From NCBI GenBank assembly GCA_030770545.1, contig CM061107.1, positions 6,970,001-7,034,000 of the forward strand: DNA of 64,000 bases. Reading direction: 5' to 3'. The position numbers and the translations under genes are program-made. Below are positions 47,828 through 61,600 of the stretch, one piece after another. The number at the start of each line of letters is the position of its first letter. Positions within the stretch are counted from its first letter, which is position 1. A model generated the notes under the pieces. The model searched no databases. It saw only the letters and a list, made by a program, of their open reading frames with translations, and was not told where the DNA came from. This DNA is from Macropodus opercularis. Its lineage: Eukaryota; Chordata; Actinopteri; Anabantiformes; Osphronemidae.

Positions 47828-50476
47828 TCAGCACATGTCCATCATCTTTTCGAGGGACACCTGCAGCTCTACTGACCGCAGGGAGGAGGCGCCGCCATCA
47901 ACAGCTATGTTCTTCAGCAACTCCACTGAAGTCAGCACCACCTGAGGCCGAAAAAGCAAAGAGCACAACTCAGACGCAACGACGAGAGAGAGAGAGAGAG
48001 AGAGAGAAACTATAATGAAAACTGCTTGAGCTATGATACGCGTCCAATTTACACCTGTGGGAGTTTGATGGAGCTGGCTGATAAAGTGTGTGACAGCACT
48101 GCACTGTCTGCATGATTTAAAAAGGTTCCTTCACCTCCACCGTGATGAGTTTCTTCTCCCAAGGCCTGTTGTTGGGGTCAGGCCACTTCTCCCCGATACA
48201 GAAGAATAAGGAGCAGGGAGGACATTCTCCACCTTCAATAAAGTTTATTATTCCTACAGGGACAAGACAGTCAGTCAGTATGAGGTCAAGGTATAAAACA
48301 CTGCACACGTATGCAATTAGCCACCTTGTGTAAAGTCCTTAAACATGTAAAGTGGCTGCGGGTGTTTAGAAACCTCCTGGGGCTCTGTGCTTCGGTCGAA
48401 CTTGGTGAAGCTCCAAAATGCTTTGATGTCACCCCACCGCTGGCTGTAGACCACAGACCCTGACACCCCCACGTCCAGGCTGTCCAGCTTGTCCAGGATG
48501 CACTGGGTCAGACGGGCTTGGGTTTTATCCAGCATCGCTCCAGGACTTGGCAGGGAGACCAAGGACAGGCCTGATTCAGGATCCACTACAGTCCCCATGA
48601 GGTCAGGCCTGAAGACAGCATTTAATTTATTTACTCACTGCGAGTTCATTAGTCATTTATATATTTAACATTTTGTATTTATATCCTTTGTTAAGTGGGA
48701 AAAGGAGATTATTTAGTGCACAAATAAGCCCAAACCTGTGACTGTGTACAGGTTAAGAAACCAGATGTCAAGTGTGTTCATACAAAGCTGAGCTAAGCTA
48801 AAGCTGAATATTTACATAACACAACATGAACTGGTTTTTCTTTACCTGTAGACTAAACGGACTCCAGCTTCATTTGTAACCAGCTGCTGGCACATCTCCT
48901 TCCCTCTGTAGTAAACTATTATCTTGAACTGAGTCCCTAAGGATTCAGAAAATGTATTTTAAGTCAAGCTGTAAATGCCAAATATAATTCATCACCAGAT
49001 CAGGTTTTATGTGGGTATTTTGACAGCGACATGTTTCAACGTACTGAAAACTCCTCCATCTATGGTCTTGTTCATGGTATGTAAGAAATGCTCTGCCAGT
49101 TGCTCGTTGCCAACCCCCTCCCCAGCTCTCTCCATCAGATGTGCTGGTTGCTCAGGCAACCCAGCTTCGCCGCCTGCACCCTTAAACATGACTGGATACT
49201 GCTGTTGCCCCGGCAACGGGTGTCCACCAATCAAAACCCGGTCTTGGTGCTGCTGTTGCTCAGGAGGAGCCTGAAAGCCTGTGGTTCCATCGGTGGAAAA
49301 AGTTGGAGAAGCAGAAAAACAGGGTTTTTTTAGGAAAGTACAGTGATTCTTTGTTTTGTGCTCATTCTGCAGCAGGAGGAGGAAATACTAATCAGCACTG
49401 ATAAGCCTACCTGGCTCAAGGCCAATGTTCAGTCCCTTCAGACACGTTTGCAGAAGGTCTTCTTTGGCAGTGGGCACCGTAAAGGGGGAAGCTATAGAAA
49501 TATTCATACATTACACAATTCTGCATATAAGTCTAAATAAACAAGTGTGACTAGTAAGATGGTGATGCTCCTTACCTGTAAACATACTTTCTTCTGGAAT
49601 GTGAACGTCATTAAAGCATAGTTCACTCTGGCTCTATGAAAGGACAGACACACAGCTGGATAAGTGCATGCGAACCTCCATAGTTACAACGTTACACTTT
49701 ACTGCCTGTGGTCCTAAAAACGACCCAAACATTGCTGCTTACATCTTGTACAGGAAGATGATCCTCAAACAAACTGGCGTCATCTTGGTTCTGGGATGCA
49801 GCACAATACGTAGCTTAGGGAATAAAAAGGGCTTGGGCATTATTTTTGGATGATGTAGTCCCTTTAGAAAGACGTTACTAATGTTTCATGAGCATGCTCT
49901 TATTTATCTTATCTAGCCCTAATGTCAGTAACAAAAACAATCCATGCCAGCTGCATAGTGAAGCACACACTCAAGGTGAAATGAACTCACCTCCTGATGC
50001 TGGCTCCTCTGGAAAGCGAAACACTTTGTGAGGGTTAGCAGCGTCGTTTTTGTTGTCGTCCAACATTTTGAAGCATTTGGCTCGGAGAGCGCTGCGAAAG
50101 TTTCTCTTCCAGATAGAGGGGTCTCCGTGAGCTTGGCCATTGCCGCTCACCTCTGCCCAGGCCTACGGGGGAGAAACAGACTGTGTTAAAAGGCAAAGAT
50201 TTGAATAATAATAGCTTTTTTTAAATGCCCACAAGGGATGTGTTATGTCAAATACTTCTATGATTATATTCCATCAATCTGATCTGTTTTTATGACTTTT
50301 ATGACAGTTACCTTAAAGATAAGTATGTCAGTGTTACTGGAATCCTGTCTCAACGCATGTTTCCATGGGACTGAGAACTCTGTTCGCTCCGGGTTCGTCC
50401 ACTGGACGCCAGGATACTTGCAGCTGTCAATCTGAGACCGCAGCCATGGGATGAGCAGCGGTTTCGAATGAGCCAT
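47828..50476 (-). CDS. irf3: Interferon regulatory factor 3
   Basis: Latent transcription factor activated by TBK1 downstream of nucleic-acid sensors; it drives type I interferon genes. Minus-strand exons: 50476-50312, 50162-49991, 49783-49743, 49633-49576, 49491-49411, 49278-49045, 48936-48846, 48608-48325, 48253-48135, 47941-47828; 452 residues. The N-terminal winged-helix domain has the Trp repeats (PWLRSQ, GVQW, PWKH, AWAEV, IWKRNFRSAL) and ends KVFRFPEEP. A variable Gln/Pro-rich linker follows, then the IRF association domain (FKIIVYYRGKEMC, FCIGEKWPDPN). The tail has GGASSL (432-436) and ELQVS (440-444), matching the phosphorylation cluster and pLxIS motif of IRF3, and stops eight residues later. 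The acceptor of the small third exon (ACCAAG) is unusual but alone keeps the frame. IRF7 was considered; size, tail and neighbours favour IRF3. Confidence 0.9.
47984..48007. repeat. GA microsatellite
   Basis: Twelve GA units in the last irf3 intron, some 40 bases upstream (on the genomic + strand, downstream) of the last-exon acceptor. Confidence 0.85.
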
Positions 50477-51086
50477 GTCTGTGGGAGCGAGAAAGACATC
50501 AGCATTGTGTCAAAGCTAGCAAGAAGACTCAAGGTGCTTTCAATAATAAACGCAGGAGCTAAAAATAGAAGTAATGGACACTATAATGTGGTGGAAGAAT
50601 GATTATTCAGTACCTATTGGTGTTTGTGTTCACATTTCTCCGCTCCTACTAAATTATTAAATGACAAACGAGGCAGACAGTCCCTACGCTTCACCATCAG
50701 TTCTGCAGCGCTCTACAGTAGCTGCAGTGGTCAAGCTGGTCTATATTTTTTATTTCTAAACATCAAAAAAAGAGGAAGCAGACGCACATGACAACGTAAG
50801 CATTTATGCAAAAAAAAAAAGAAGAAGAAAACGAAGAAGAGGAAAATAAAAATGCATTTAACAGGGAACTGTTTGTTTTTCATTCATTATAAAAGGGAAA
50901 TAGTTATTCAAGCATGAAGAGGAAACGTTAATTACACGTTGTGAAAAATGCTGAGTCTTTTTCTTTCACTGTTTTGTTGTAGTGCAAATCAGAAGTTGGG
51001 TTACACTGACTGACTACTCGCTGAACTTCAGTAGTAGTGGATCAGCTGATGTGTTAACAGCTTTAGTGGATTATTAAAACTCTTAC

Positions 51087-51240
51087 CTGTAGTGAACTTC
51101 CAGCTGCTGCAGGTGCCCGCTGAGTGTCCTGAGTGTTTACTGAGTGCCGTCAGTGAAAGTCGGAGAGCTGTGCAGCGCGGCTGGTGTCGAAGTGTCAGCG
51201 GGTCCCAGCTCTCATCTACCTAAATACCGTCAGAACCCGC
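51087..51240 (-). other. irf3 5' non-coding exon
   Basis: The strong donor GTAAGAG follows 51087 on the minus strand. The start codon at 50476 lies two bases after an acceptor (CTCCCACAG), so a leader exon is required, and this GC-rich stretch is the best candidate. The upper boundary is approximate. Confidence 0.5.
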
Positions 51241-51252
51241 CCGGTGCTTCTC

Positions 51253-51262
51253 GGGAAACTCC
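51253..51262 (+). promoter_or_regulatory. Kappa-B-like site near the irf3 start
   Basis: GGGAAACTCC matches GGGRNWYYCC exactly. It lies close to the presumed irf3 start region. Confidence 0.45.
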
Positions 51263-51270
51263 GGCTCTTC

Positions 51271-51283
51271 GGTTTCGTTTTCC
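51271..51283 (-). promoter_or_regulatory. Interferon-stimulated response element of irf3
   Basis: On the minus strand GGAAAACGAAACC contains the full GAAANNGAAAC core. It lies just upstream of the irf3 leader exon and is oriented with the gene. Fish irf3 is known to be interferon-inducible, and this element is a simple explanation. Confidence 0.6.
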
Positions 51284-51288
51284 AAATA

Positions 51289-51296
51289 TGACGTCA
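51289..51296. promoter_or_regulatory. CRE/ATF site
   Basis: The palindrome TGACGTCA lies six bases beyond the ISRE, forming a compact promoter group. Confidence 0.55.
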
Positions 51297-51449
51297 CGCG
51301 CTCCCGCACAACCACTAGATGGGGGTCAACACACGCCTGGACTTCTTTAGTGTAATTCAAACCATTACCTTCCAAGTTTAAATCCCCACAGAGCTGTTCA
51401 CAAAGCGAACTTTCACCATCCACCTTCAAATCATTTCCAACACTGCGCC

Positions 51450-52663
51450 TCTGACCTGATTAGAAATGAAACATCATTTGTTCTTTGCAGATTTTATTTG
51501 TTTCTCAAATACAGGAGAGTTAATGTACAGAAGGACAAAGAATTTCATCAAGAACTGTACAATATTTACACACCCTTTTTTCCTTTTTTAATGGAAAATT
51601 AGATTGTTTTGAAAATAAGTCATAGTATGCACAAACATCAAAATGATAAAAATGAAATGACTATTTCCTCTTTAAATATTACTTATTTATACTCCTTCCC
51701 ACATGGGAAATGGATAGTTTACTTTTTCTTTATACCTGCATGAGTGATGATTGAAATGAAGCACAACAATGTTAAGTTTCAAATAGATCTTCCCCATTGC
51801 TCTTCTTTTTTTTCTCATCTGTTATTTTACACCCACTCCATATGATACAACGTTCCCGCCTCAGCGCCATTTCTTTTGTATTGAGGGGAAGACGACTTGG
51901 ATATGTGGGTTACGATTGTATACTGAACCTCGGGGAGGGAAAAAAAATTAAAAAAAAAGGTATTTTGAATGTTAGGGCAGCAAATCCAGCGCTTGTGAGA
52001 GTTTAAGTTAAAAACCTCCTCATATAAATAATAAAAATGTGTTTATATATTATCACACAGCTGACCGGTGCTGCCCTTCACATAGCACAGGATGAGAGAC
52101 AGAGAGCGCAGGTTCATTTACAGATTTAATGTTGCTGTCCGTGGTCGAGTCCATGGTCGCGTTGCTCACGGCACACTCTACACGCAGTTTAAAAAGCATT
52201 CTCACCATCTTCCACTCTTTTCAAAAGCCAACAGCTGATGTTAGTCTTTTCAAAAAATAATTTATGTAAAAACTAAGCGGTAATAGTTTCTCTTTATGAC
52301 ACACAGTTAAACAAGATGTCAGTTGCTCCACAGTTGACTTGGCGTTAGGGCTCCTCCTCTTTGTCCTTTCGCCTCGTCTCTCCCTTTTCAGTTTCTGTCA
52401 GTTCCCTCAACTCACCAGTGACCCCGATCCCATGGAGTCCCCTTGTCACAAGGTGAGACACGTCTTATTCATTGATCAACAACATGTAAAACAACACAGG
52501 CCACTGTCCGAGGTCGAGGGCCCGAAAAAATTCATCCTCGGGTCTTGGAGGACTGGAGAGTGTCAGGGGCTGTACAGTAGGATCCATCTCTGTCAGTTTT
52601 TCTGCTTTATTTTTGTTTTTAATCCTCTTGCTTTAGTTTGTTCTCTCCATGTCGTCCATGCAT
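51450..52663 (-). other. prr12 3' untranslated region
   Basis: AT-rich sequence directly after the prr12 stop, with a minus-strand AATAAA near 51495 as one possible end signal. No coding exon seen. The end of this transcript is only about 0.2 kb from the irf3 promoter group on the same strand. Confidence 0.5.
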
Positions 52664-55600
52664 TCAGGCTTTGGTGCTGAGTGTGAGCAGCTCGATGAAG
52701 GAGCTAAAGAGGGTGTCCAGCCAACTCTGGTTGGCCATGCATTGCTGCACCACTTCCTCCTGGCCCGGGTCCTCAGCTGCCTGCTCAATGGTGTTGGTCT
52801 GGAAATGTAGGGAGAAGAAAACCCACAAAAACACAGCAGATTGTGATGCTAAGACTCAAATAAGATTTAACTAAATTAGCATATACAAGCTGTCTGTGTA
52901 GCTGCTTTGATGAGATTTAGGCTTGACCATACAGAACATTTGATGGACATGTTGCTATGAGCGAGTACGTGCCAACTCACCTCTTTCTTGCACTGTAAGA
53001 ATGTGTGGTATTTATAGTGATGCAGGGAGTGGTAGAGACTGTAGAGCCGATATGACTCAGCTGACAGTTTAAGGTCCTAGAAGAAAGAGCTCTGATCAAC
53101 AATTATGCAATGTTAAGATTTCTGTTAGATATGTCAAAAGTGAAAAACGGGAAATGTGGACATTTAGAAACAGAGGAAGCCTGAACTAACCAACAGTAAG
53201 GCAGTGATTTCAATTTCATTTAACTCTTAATAACATTTTCAGGTTGTACATCCTGCATATGGGCTTTGTGAGCTGTTCACATAAAAACACTTATCTACCT
53301 GTGGCTTAGGCAGGGTCTTTTTCAACTTGTTAAGGGTCTTGCGATTGTACGCATCACCGCTCAGCCGGACCCTAACCAGTCCTGAGTCCAGGGGGTCTAC
53401 AATGATCTGGGGATAAGCATGAAGGAGCTCCTATCCAGCAGGGAGCAGAGAAGCAGCAGGAAACAGAAAAAAACAGACAAAGATGCCAGATGAATATTTC
53501 ACAACAACCAAATAGCAGAACTGTTCCTTGGTGGCCTGTGTGGAGGTTGTGTGTGCTCCCTGTAGCCATGTGGGTTCTCTGGCTTCCCTCAGAGTTCAAA
53601 GACATGCAGTTAGAATAACTGAATGTGAATGTGAGCGTGTATGTTGTCTCTACGTCAGTTGGAACGAACTCCAGCATCTGTGACCCTTACAGTAAAAGCA
53701 GCGGCAATGATGGTGGCGTTTTAGGGTTTTATTTTAGTCATGAAGGACAGAAGGAAGCAGATTACCTGGTGCTGAGAGCTCATGCTGATTCTCCTCAACA
53801 ATCTCCTCTTCTGTTCACTGAGGATGCTGTCAATCTTCCTCATTGGTGGGAGGTACAGCTCGTCTGGTGGCCAATCACAGGAGAGAACGTTTCATTAGTC
53901 ACCATTGATGCAGCTGCCAATAATTTTAATACCAAGGGTAGATTCAAAGCTGCTTTTTGGCATCAGATCTCAGACTTCCTGGGGCTTTCCTTCAACCTGT
54001 CACACCTTGTTTGTTTAAACTTTAAAACCTATGAAAAGATTCCATTGCATATGCATGACACAAAATTCCCTACTATTGTAGGAGATTAATCTCAGATCTT
54101 GCAAGCGTTAACTGTTGGTAGTGGTTATTCAACCTGTTCAAAGTCAACACTGATGCCAGGGCGCACTTTTCTTTTGAACAAGGTCAAAATAACAGGTTTT
54201 ATTAGAGACATTTCAGAAATGCATAAAAAAACATCACTGGTTAGAGATGTACTCCCACACACTGGCCATCAGGAAACGCTACCACAGAGGCAAGGAAGTG
54301 TGAGCTCTCACCGTCGGTGTCTTCCAGAGCTTGGATCATATCGGGGTCCAGGGCTGTGCTGACCAGCATCTCCACGTAGCTCCTGAACATTTCCCTCATG
54401 GCCCGGTTGTTCACTCCACCTTTCACTGGCACTGCGTGGAGAAAATAAATAGAGCAACAAATGTTTAAATGTACCCCACAACCAACCTTCTACCCCATCA
54501 CATGGCATAAATAACAGCTGTATCTGAGGTTGTTATTGTAACGGTAAAATACCAATCAGAGATTCAAAATGGCATCTCACTCTCATTCTCACTAGCTGCC
54601 TCATCTGACGAGTCCGAGTCGGACGAAGAAGGGACTTCCTTCAGCCATTTTTTCCTCTTCTTGGGTGGTGGCTCAGCCTTCACTTTGGCCTGCTTGGACT
54701 TGGGTGGACGCTCAGTCTTTTCCTTCCTCTCCAGCGCTTTCCTCTCATCCTTTGCTCTACCTCGTTCTGCTGGCGCGGCACGTTTGTCCACTTTGTCCTG
54801 CTGTGCCTGTATCCGCTTCTCCTTCTCATGCTCCCTGTCTTTCTCCTTGGCTTTGGGAGCAGCTGAAACATCCTTCTTATCTCGTTGTTCCTTTGTTGCA
54901 GTGGTGGAGCCTGTTCTTGTTTTCTCCTTCTGTTCGTGCTGCCCTGGTGGAGCCACTCTCTCCTCTTTCTCCACAACTCTTGATGGCACCTGGGTGGAAG
55001 GAGGCGATGCCATTCTGGGAAGGGACTGGCGCCTAAGGTTCACGAAAAAATAAAAAATTGGAGATGATTAGAGATGTAAATCATCATTTTAAAACCTTTA
55101 AACTCAACAAATGAGGCCCACAGAAAGAGGCTAGAACCATAATCAATTTAGTAAACAGCAGACAGGTCAATAACCACAGTCCACAACATTTATAAAGCCA
55201 GTCAACCGGGTTATTTTTCCCCAGGCCACATAAGTCTAAACAGAGATCGCTTACAAGGGTAAAACTAAACCTGTAAAAAGCTGTCAATATAAAGATTAGG
55301 ATTTCTAAAATAAAATGGCAAATGCTAGTACCTGAGAGCAGGCGTCGCTCTGCGCCACGGTCTCCGAGAGCAGACTCTGACATAGTCTTTCTTGTTGACA
55401 TTCTCCAAGAACTTAACATAGATTCTCTGGTATCGCCTCTTAGCATCACCAAAGTAGCCAAGATACTGGAGACCACACATATTAAAAAGGAACAAGGGAA
55501 AGTTCAAAATATATTCATTGTGAGTCACAATTCTGTCTATACAAACCTATTTACAGTATCTCTAAAATGTAGATTAGAGTACACACTAAAGAGCACCAAC

Positions 55601-58600
55601 TGTTGCACCTCTATTTTATTTAACAGAGAAACTGCAAGTGCCTGTTTCCAGGTGTGGTTAGAACACTGAAGAACTCACGTTGCTTGTGGCGCAGAACTGT
55701 CTCTGCCCATCTTTGATCTCTGGGCTGAACTTCTGCAGCAGTGCTTTCTGCACCCTCCAGATGGGTGGAGGCTCACGTCCCGTCTGCAAAGCCAGCTTCA
55801 CAACCACCACAAACATGCAGGAATAAAACGGCCACTGAACTCTCAAACACACTTTAAGTAAACTTTCCTGATGGCTTCCTTTGAGTTTAACAGAAAGTTC
55901 ATAAATAGCTAAATTATTTAATATTGTTTTGTCACAAAGTAGGTCAAAAACTTTAACTAACTCTTTGTTACAAAAAAAGCAAATGCGCACAAACATACCT
56001 TAAGAGTTCGAATGTCTTCCACCCGCACCACAAACTCATCCCTTTCTCTGAAGATGCCTTCCCCTCCACTCTCGCTCTCATCCTCCTCACTCTCTCCAAC
56101 AATGGCAGCATCTTCTTGCTTCTGGGCAAGGTGCAAGGAAGTGATTTTAGGAGGAGGGGGCTCTTCAGGAGAGGCAGGGGACTCTGGAGATGGCACGGGA
56201 GAGTCTTTCTGAGTTGAAGACGGGGGAGGAGGGGAAGGCAGAGGTGGAGTGGCAGGCTGAGGGAGGGTAGCTGGTGGAGGAGGTGGTGAAGTTGGGGATG
56301 TGGGAGTGCTTGGGCTTGCAGGCTGAGAAAGCTCCTGTTGTTCTTCTGGTGGAGGAGGGGGTGAGGGGAGAGAGAGGGGAGGGAGAGGAGAATGGGAAGG
56401 GGAGGAGGATGAGGCGGGAGACTGGGGGATAGAGGGAGGTTCAGGAGTTGCTGGTGCTGGAGGAATTTCAGGGAGTGGAGCTGGATAGACACAGAGGCAT
56501 AATTAAGAGCAATCGATTTATCACAATATCAAATTTGTTTCACAAATAATTGCACAACCTGTAAACCTAAGAACACACACAGGGAAAATTCAACTTAAAA
56601 ATTAAATATACAAGCGCTACTTACCATCAACTTTAGAGGTACCCAGGGTTTCTAGATGTGGTTCTCTCTCCTCTGTTATGTCGCTCTCCTCCTCCTCTCC
56701 CATGCTTCTCTCTTCTTCATTCTCCTCCACCTTGTTTTCACCCAAGCCTGGTTCTTCTGGCTCTAGGATGTCAGGTTCGTTGGACTGGGGATGGGTGTGA
56801 GGAGTATGCATGGTAGGTTGTGGACTAAGTGTTGGAGGCTGCAGCGTGGGAGTGAGAGGGGCCTGGGTAGGCTGAGGCTGAGGAGGTGGAGGAGGTAGTG
56901 GGGCTTGGATGTTAGAGGTTAGTTGAGGTGTGTCATACAGAGCAGAAATGGCTGAGGAGATGCTCTTCTGGAGGTCCTGGTTCTTTCCTACTGAATCCTC
57001 TTCATCAGAGGAAAATGAAGGCAAGGTCTCCAGGTTCCTTTTTAGTTCGTCTTCCAAGCGTTTGGGGCTGGAGCAGTTGCCCAGAGCCAGACCTCCATTC
57101 CCTTCACTGTCCCCGAAAGGAGGCGGCGGCGGGGGAGGAGGTGGTGCTGGAGAAAGTGGTCGTAGACCCCCGGATTTGCAGGGGGAGGTTTCGCCATTGT
57201 CAGGTTCCATACCTGGTGAGATGTCTAAGCCTGGAGGTCTCTTCCCCATCTTGAGAAAGTCCAAAAACGATGCAACAAAGCCAGCCTTGGACTCAGAGTC
57301 CTTCTCATCCACCTGGCAGAAACAGAGAGAAGGAGTAAAGAACAAATCAGTAACTCCACTACTATCCAGTAATGAACCTGAACTAACACCATTTAATCTC
57401 ATCTCTGCTTAAATTAGCAAGTACACAATTACCCTTTCCTCCAGCCCATCGTCATCTACTCCTTCGCTCATCATCTGCCCTTTCTGCTTGTTCTTGTCCT
57501 GACTCCTATTGCTTTCGGTGCTACAAGGCGGCCCAGGACTCAAACCGAGGGAAGGAGCCGAGCCCACTGAGCCATCCGACAAAGCAGGGTCTGTGCCAGA
57601 CAAGGAATCTGTCCGCAACAGGGCATCAGAGGACGATAGTGTACCGATCGGCAACTTGATCTACAGCAAAAGGAAGAAAACAGTAAGAAACGTTTGTCTA
57701 AAAGTACAAATGTATTAGAAAAACGAATAACACATACAATGGGAAAAGGTGTGTGAAGAGTGACAAATTCAAATGAAATAAAGACGATTAATAGGAAAAC
57801 ATTTTAATAAAGTGCCACCAACCTTCAGCGGTGGAATTGGCTCATGATGCTGCTGTTGAGGTTGGTGATGGAGCTGCTGTGGCTGCTGCTGATGGAGGTG
57901 ATGGTGATGCATTGGATCTTGCTCCTTCCCACTCATTTCAATGTACATATCCTCCCTCCTTCCTCCCCTACCTCGGCTTCCGCGGCCTCGACCTCTACCT
58001 CTCCCCTCCACGCTGAATCCTCCTCCCACTGTTGCTCCACCCATCTCCCCCATCATCCCTCTTGGAGTGTACGGCTCGGGCATTGGGCGGATGCGAGGCC
58101 TGCCTCTTGGCCTAGGCGGACCCTCTCTTTTAGGTCTGGTGGGCTTTCTTCCTCTCTTCTTAGGCCCATCCTGAGGCAGAAGAGCGTGCGAACCCATAGA
58201 TGAGTAGCCAGAGGAGTGATAAAAGTCAATGTCACCCATTAAAGGACTGAGAGACCCACTTCCTCCTCCTTTTCTGCAGCTGGACACCAAGTCTGGCAAC
58301 AGATCTGGAAGCCGACGGCTGTTCAACCGTATGTCAGCTGGCTGGTCAGCTTTATCCTCATCATCTTCAAACTCGTACTCTTGAGCATAACTTTTCTTAG
58401 GCAGTGTGTTTGGGTCCCGACGTTCTTTTAACAGGTGGAACGAACTGGACTTGAGGAGCTTCTTGGGACGCGATGAACAGAAAATGGGAGACTGGAGGCC
58501 TCCAGTACCAGCTGCTGCATTATTTCCTCCAGGCCCAGAGGACATTTTAGCTCCAGAGTTGTTGGGACCACCAGTATTGGAGCCCATGCCCATAGCTGGG

Positions 58601-61600
58601 CCCTGAGACTGTATCAATCCCAGTTGTTCAGTGTTGACAGTAGACGGGAGTTCATGTGTTTTAAGAGAGTCTAGATCCAGAGTCATGGTGTTGTTGCTGG
58701 GTTCTTCCAAGCCATGGCAATATGGTTCATAACCCTGATCTCCACCATGGTGACCCATTATGTCATAGCTACCTCCAGCACTTCCACCTGCTCCACCTGC
58801 ACTTTGTGCACCTTTCATGGAATCCATCCCCTCTTGTCCCGTGTGACTTTCATTCATCTCCCCCTGCCCTGGTCCTGCACCTCCTGCACAGCTGGACTTG
58901 TAGTCTTCTGCACAGAACATGTCTTCCATTCCTGGAAAAAAAGCCCGATCCTCATCTTGAAGGAGGGAGTCTGGGAAACAAATAGAGGTCAGGGGCACAA
59001 AGCGATTGCTTTGCTGATTCTGGTCGGCTTTCTCCACGGGGCTGACTGTGTCAAACTGGTGCTGGTCTGAGCGCTGTTGGTCCAGCTGACTCTGCTGAGA
59101 TGCAAGCTGTGATGTGAGCGGTTGCTGTGGGTCAGGCTGTGACTGGGAGTGGGCTGAGGATGAAGGTGGGGGTATGTGGTGAGGGTGTGGGGGCTGCTGT
59201 TGAGGATGGGGCTGGGTGTGAGGGTGGTGAGAGTGGGTCTGCTGATGCTGAGAGGTTGGATGCGGCTGTTGCTGCTGCGGGTGGTGCTGTGATAGATGGT
59301 GCATGTGGGATGGGGTGGATAAGCCCATATCGGGCTCAGAGAGGAAGGAGTGGAGTTCAGAGGCTGAGTGTTGCTGTGAGTGATGAGTTTGTTGGGGCTG
59401 GTGGAGGGATGGGTGCTGCCTCTGTTGCTGCTCCTGTTGCTGCTGTCTGTGGTGCTCGCTGCTGCCTCCACTCCTTCCTCCGCTGCCTGCCCCACCGCGT
59501 CGGTCTTCTGCAACATCTGCACTGGACGTCTGAGAAAGGGAACGCTCCAGCATGTCCAGAGAAGAGACAACTGAGCTTTGTTTAACCTGGCTCTGCTCGT
59601 GTTGATGTGGAGGGGGGCCGTGGTTGTAATGAGCTGCTGCCACTTCCAAAGCTTGGGACTGGAGTTGCAGCTGAAGCTGAGTGGTTTGGGACTGGGACTG
59701 TGTCTGATGTTTACTTGAACCAAGTCTCCCACCAGCACTTTCCATTACAGCCTGCTGTTGGCTAATAGAGTGCTGCTGCTGTTGGGCATGAGAGTCCATT
59801 TTATGGTGCTGTTGATGTTGTGAATGAGAATCAATTTTGTGGTGCTGCTGATGTTGATGGGATTCCATCTTCTGGTGCTGTTGATGCTGAGGGTGAGACT
59901 CCATCTTTGGAAGTTGATGTGGCTGGTGGGTGTCCATTTTGTGATGCTGTTGGTGTGGCCGATGAGAGTCCATCTTGTGGTGCTGCTGATGTGGCTCCAG
60001 CTTGTTCCGGGTGGTGTGGGACAGCACTGACTGCAGCAGGTGTGGTGGCTGACGGGACTGGTCAGTTGGGGAGTCCATGAGCGAGGCAGCAGCTTGAGAC
60101 TGGGAATGCTGCTGCTGGAGTTCCGGTGTTTTTCGAGGATAGGGGATTTCGGCACGCTCCTGTGACTTCTTCTGGAGCTCCATTTGGGTGAGGGGTGGCA
60201 TTTGTGAGTGTGAGGACACATGTTGCGCATGTGAGGAGTGTTGGGGAGCAAGAGAGTGCTGGGCGTAAGGGTCACCCCGCCCATAGTGGACTACTGAGCC
60301 TAGGTTGTCATGGTGATGGAGGTGGGAGTGCACTTGTTCAGCACTTCCTCTCCCTCCACTGCTTCTGCCGTTACCAACAGACCTCTCGTTCCTTTGCTGC
60401 TGTTGATGGTGGTGTTGTTGATGTTGTTGCTGCTTCTTTAGTGACATCTCCAGCTGGTTGTCGAGCCCTGAGATCGACCCCCCGGATCCTGCGTTTCCAA
60501 CACCGGCAGTGGATGTGGCACTGTGCGTGCGTATGACACTCTGGGGGTGGTATCTCTCCTCAGATGTCTTGCCCATGTCATAGCTCAGACCTTTGCCTGA
60601 ATCAGTAGATTGTGGCACTGACTGTGGCTGCGGCTGTGTTTGCTGCGATGGCTGTTGGGGTTGCTGTTGAGGATGGTGATGGGCAGTCTGGGGTGCAGGA
60701 CTGGCTTGAGCTTGCAGCAGGTGCTGAATCAAAAACTCATCATCATCATCCACTTCCTCTTGGGATCTCTGAGACCCCACGCCTAGCATGGAAGTGTCAG
60801 CCTTTGTTTTGGAGGAGGTGGGATGATAGGACTGAGGTTGGGAGCTGGGGCCTCTAGTGTCAGGGTAGCCCTGTGGGGAGGCTAGAAAAGTGGGAGAGAG
60901 AACTGAGGACATGTACTTACTAGAGCCTGCACCTCCTGGAGATTGTGTGGGACAGGTTGGTACTGGGGAGTGTAAACCTGGACGGATGATGCCAGAGTTG
61001 CCTGATGGAGAGGGGCTAGAGTCTGGAATATGGTAGGATCCTGCACCACTTCCACTTCTCTCATTAGTCATTCCATTTCCTGCTCCTCCTCCAGAGCCAG
61101 AGTTTCCACTTCCTGTGCCACTGCTACTTCCACCTCCAGATGCACCACTACCTGACGAACCACTTGACCTTAAGAGGGCAGGGGAGTGACCTGGGGCTCC
61201 ATAGCCTAACGATGGACTTCCAGCTCCACCTAAGGAGGATGGAAGTGATCCATAAGCAGAATCAGTTCCGTATATATCAGTGGAGTATGACTGGCTTCGC
61301 CCCCCTAAGCTCCCATAGCCTTTCCCAGCAGTACCTGAGCTCAGGTCTTGAGCCTGCGGCGAACTAAAGCTTCCATAAGGCTGAGCCAGGTGTGAAGTAG
61401 GGGGCTGATTAGGAGAATATGACTGTGTCTGTTGTTGGGGTGGGGTCTGACCAGTAAGAGCGGAGGTGGGGGTTTTCACTGGGGGTACAGGAGAGCCATA
61501 ACCTGACAGACATGATTTGGGAAGAGACTGGGGGGCTGAGGTGGAAGTGGCAGGGGGTTGCTGTTGCTGCTGTGGGGCTGGAGGAGGCGGAGCTGTTTGA

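Noticed and set aside
47828..50476. IRF7 instead of IRF3
   Set aside because: The size, the GGASSL tail and the prr12/adm5 neighbours fit IRF3.
53625..54089. Plus-strand open frame of 154 codons
   Set aside because: It overlaps a spliced prr12 exon (53863-53766) on the other strand and matches no family.
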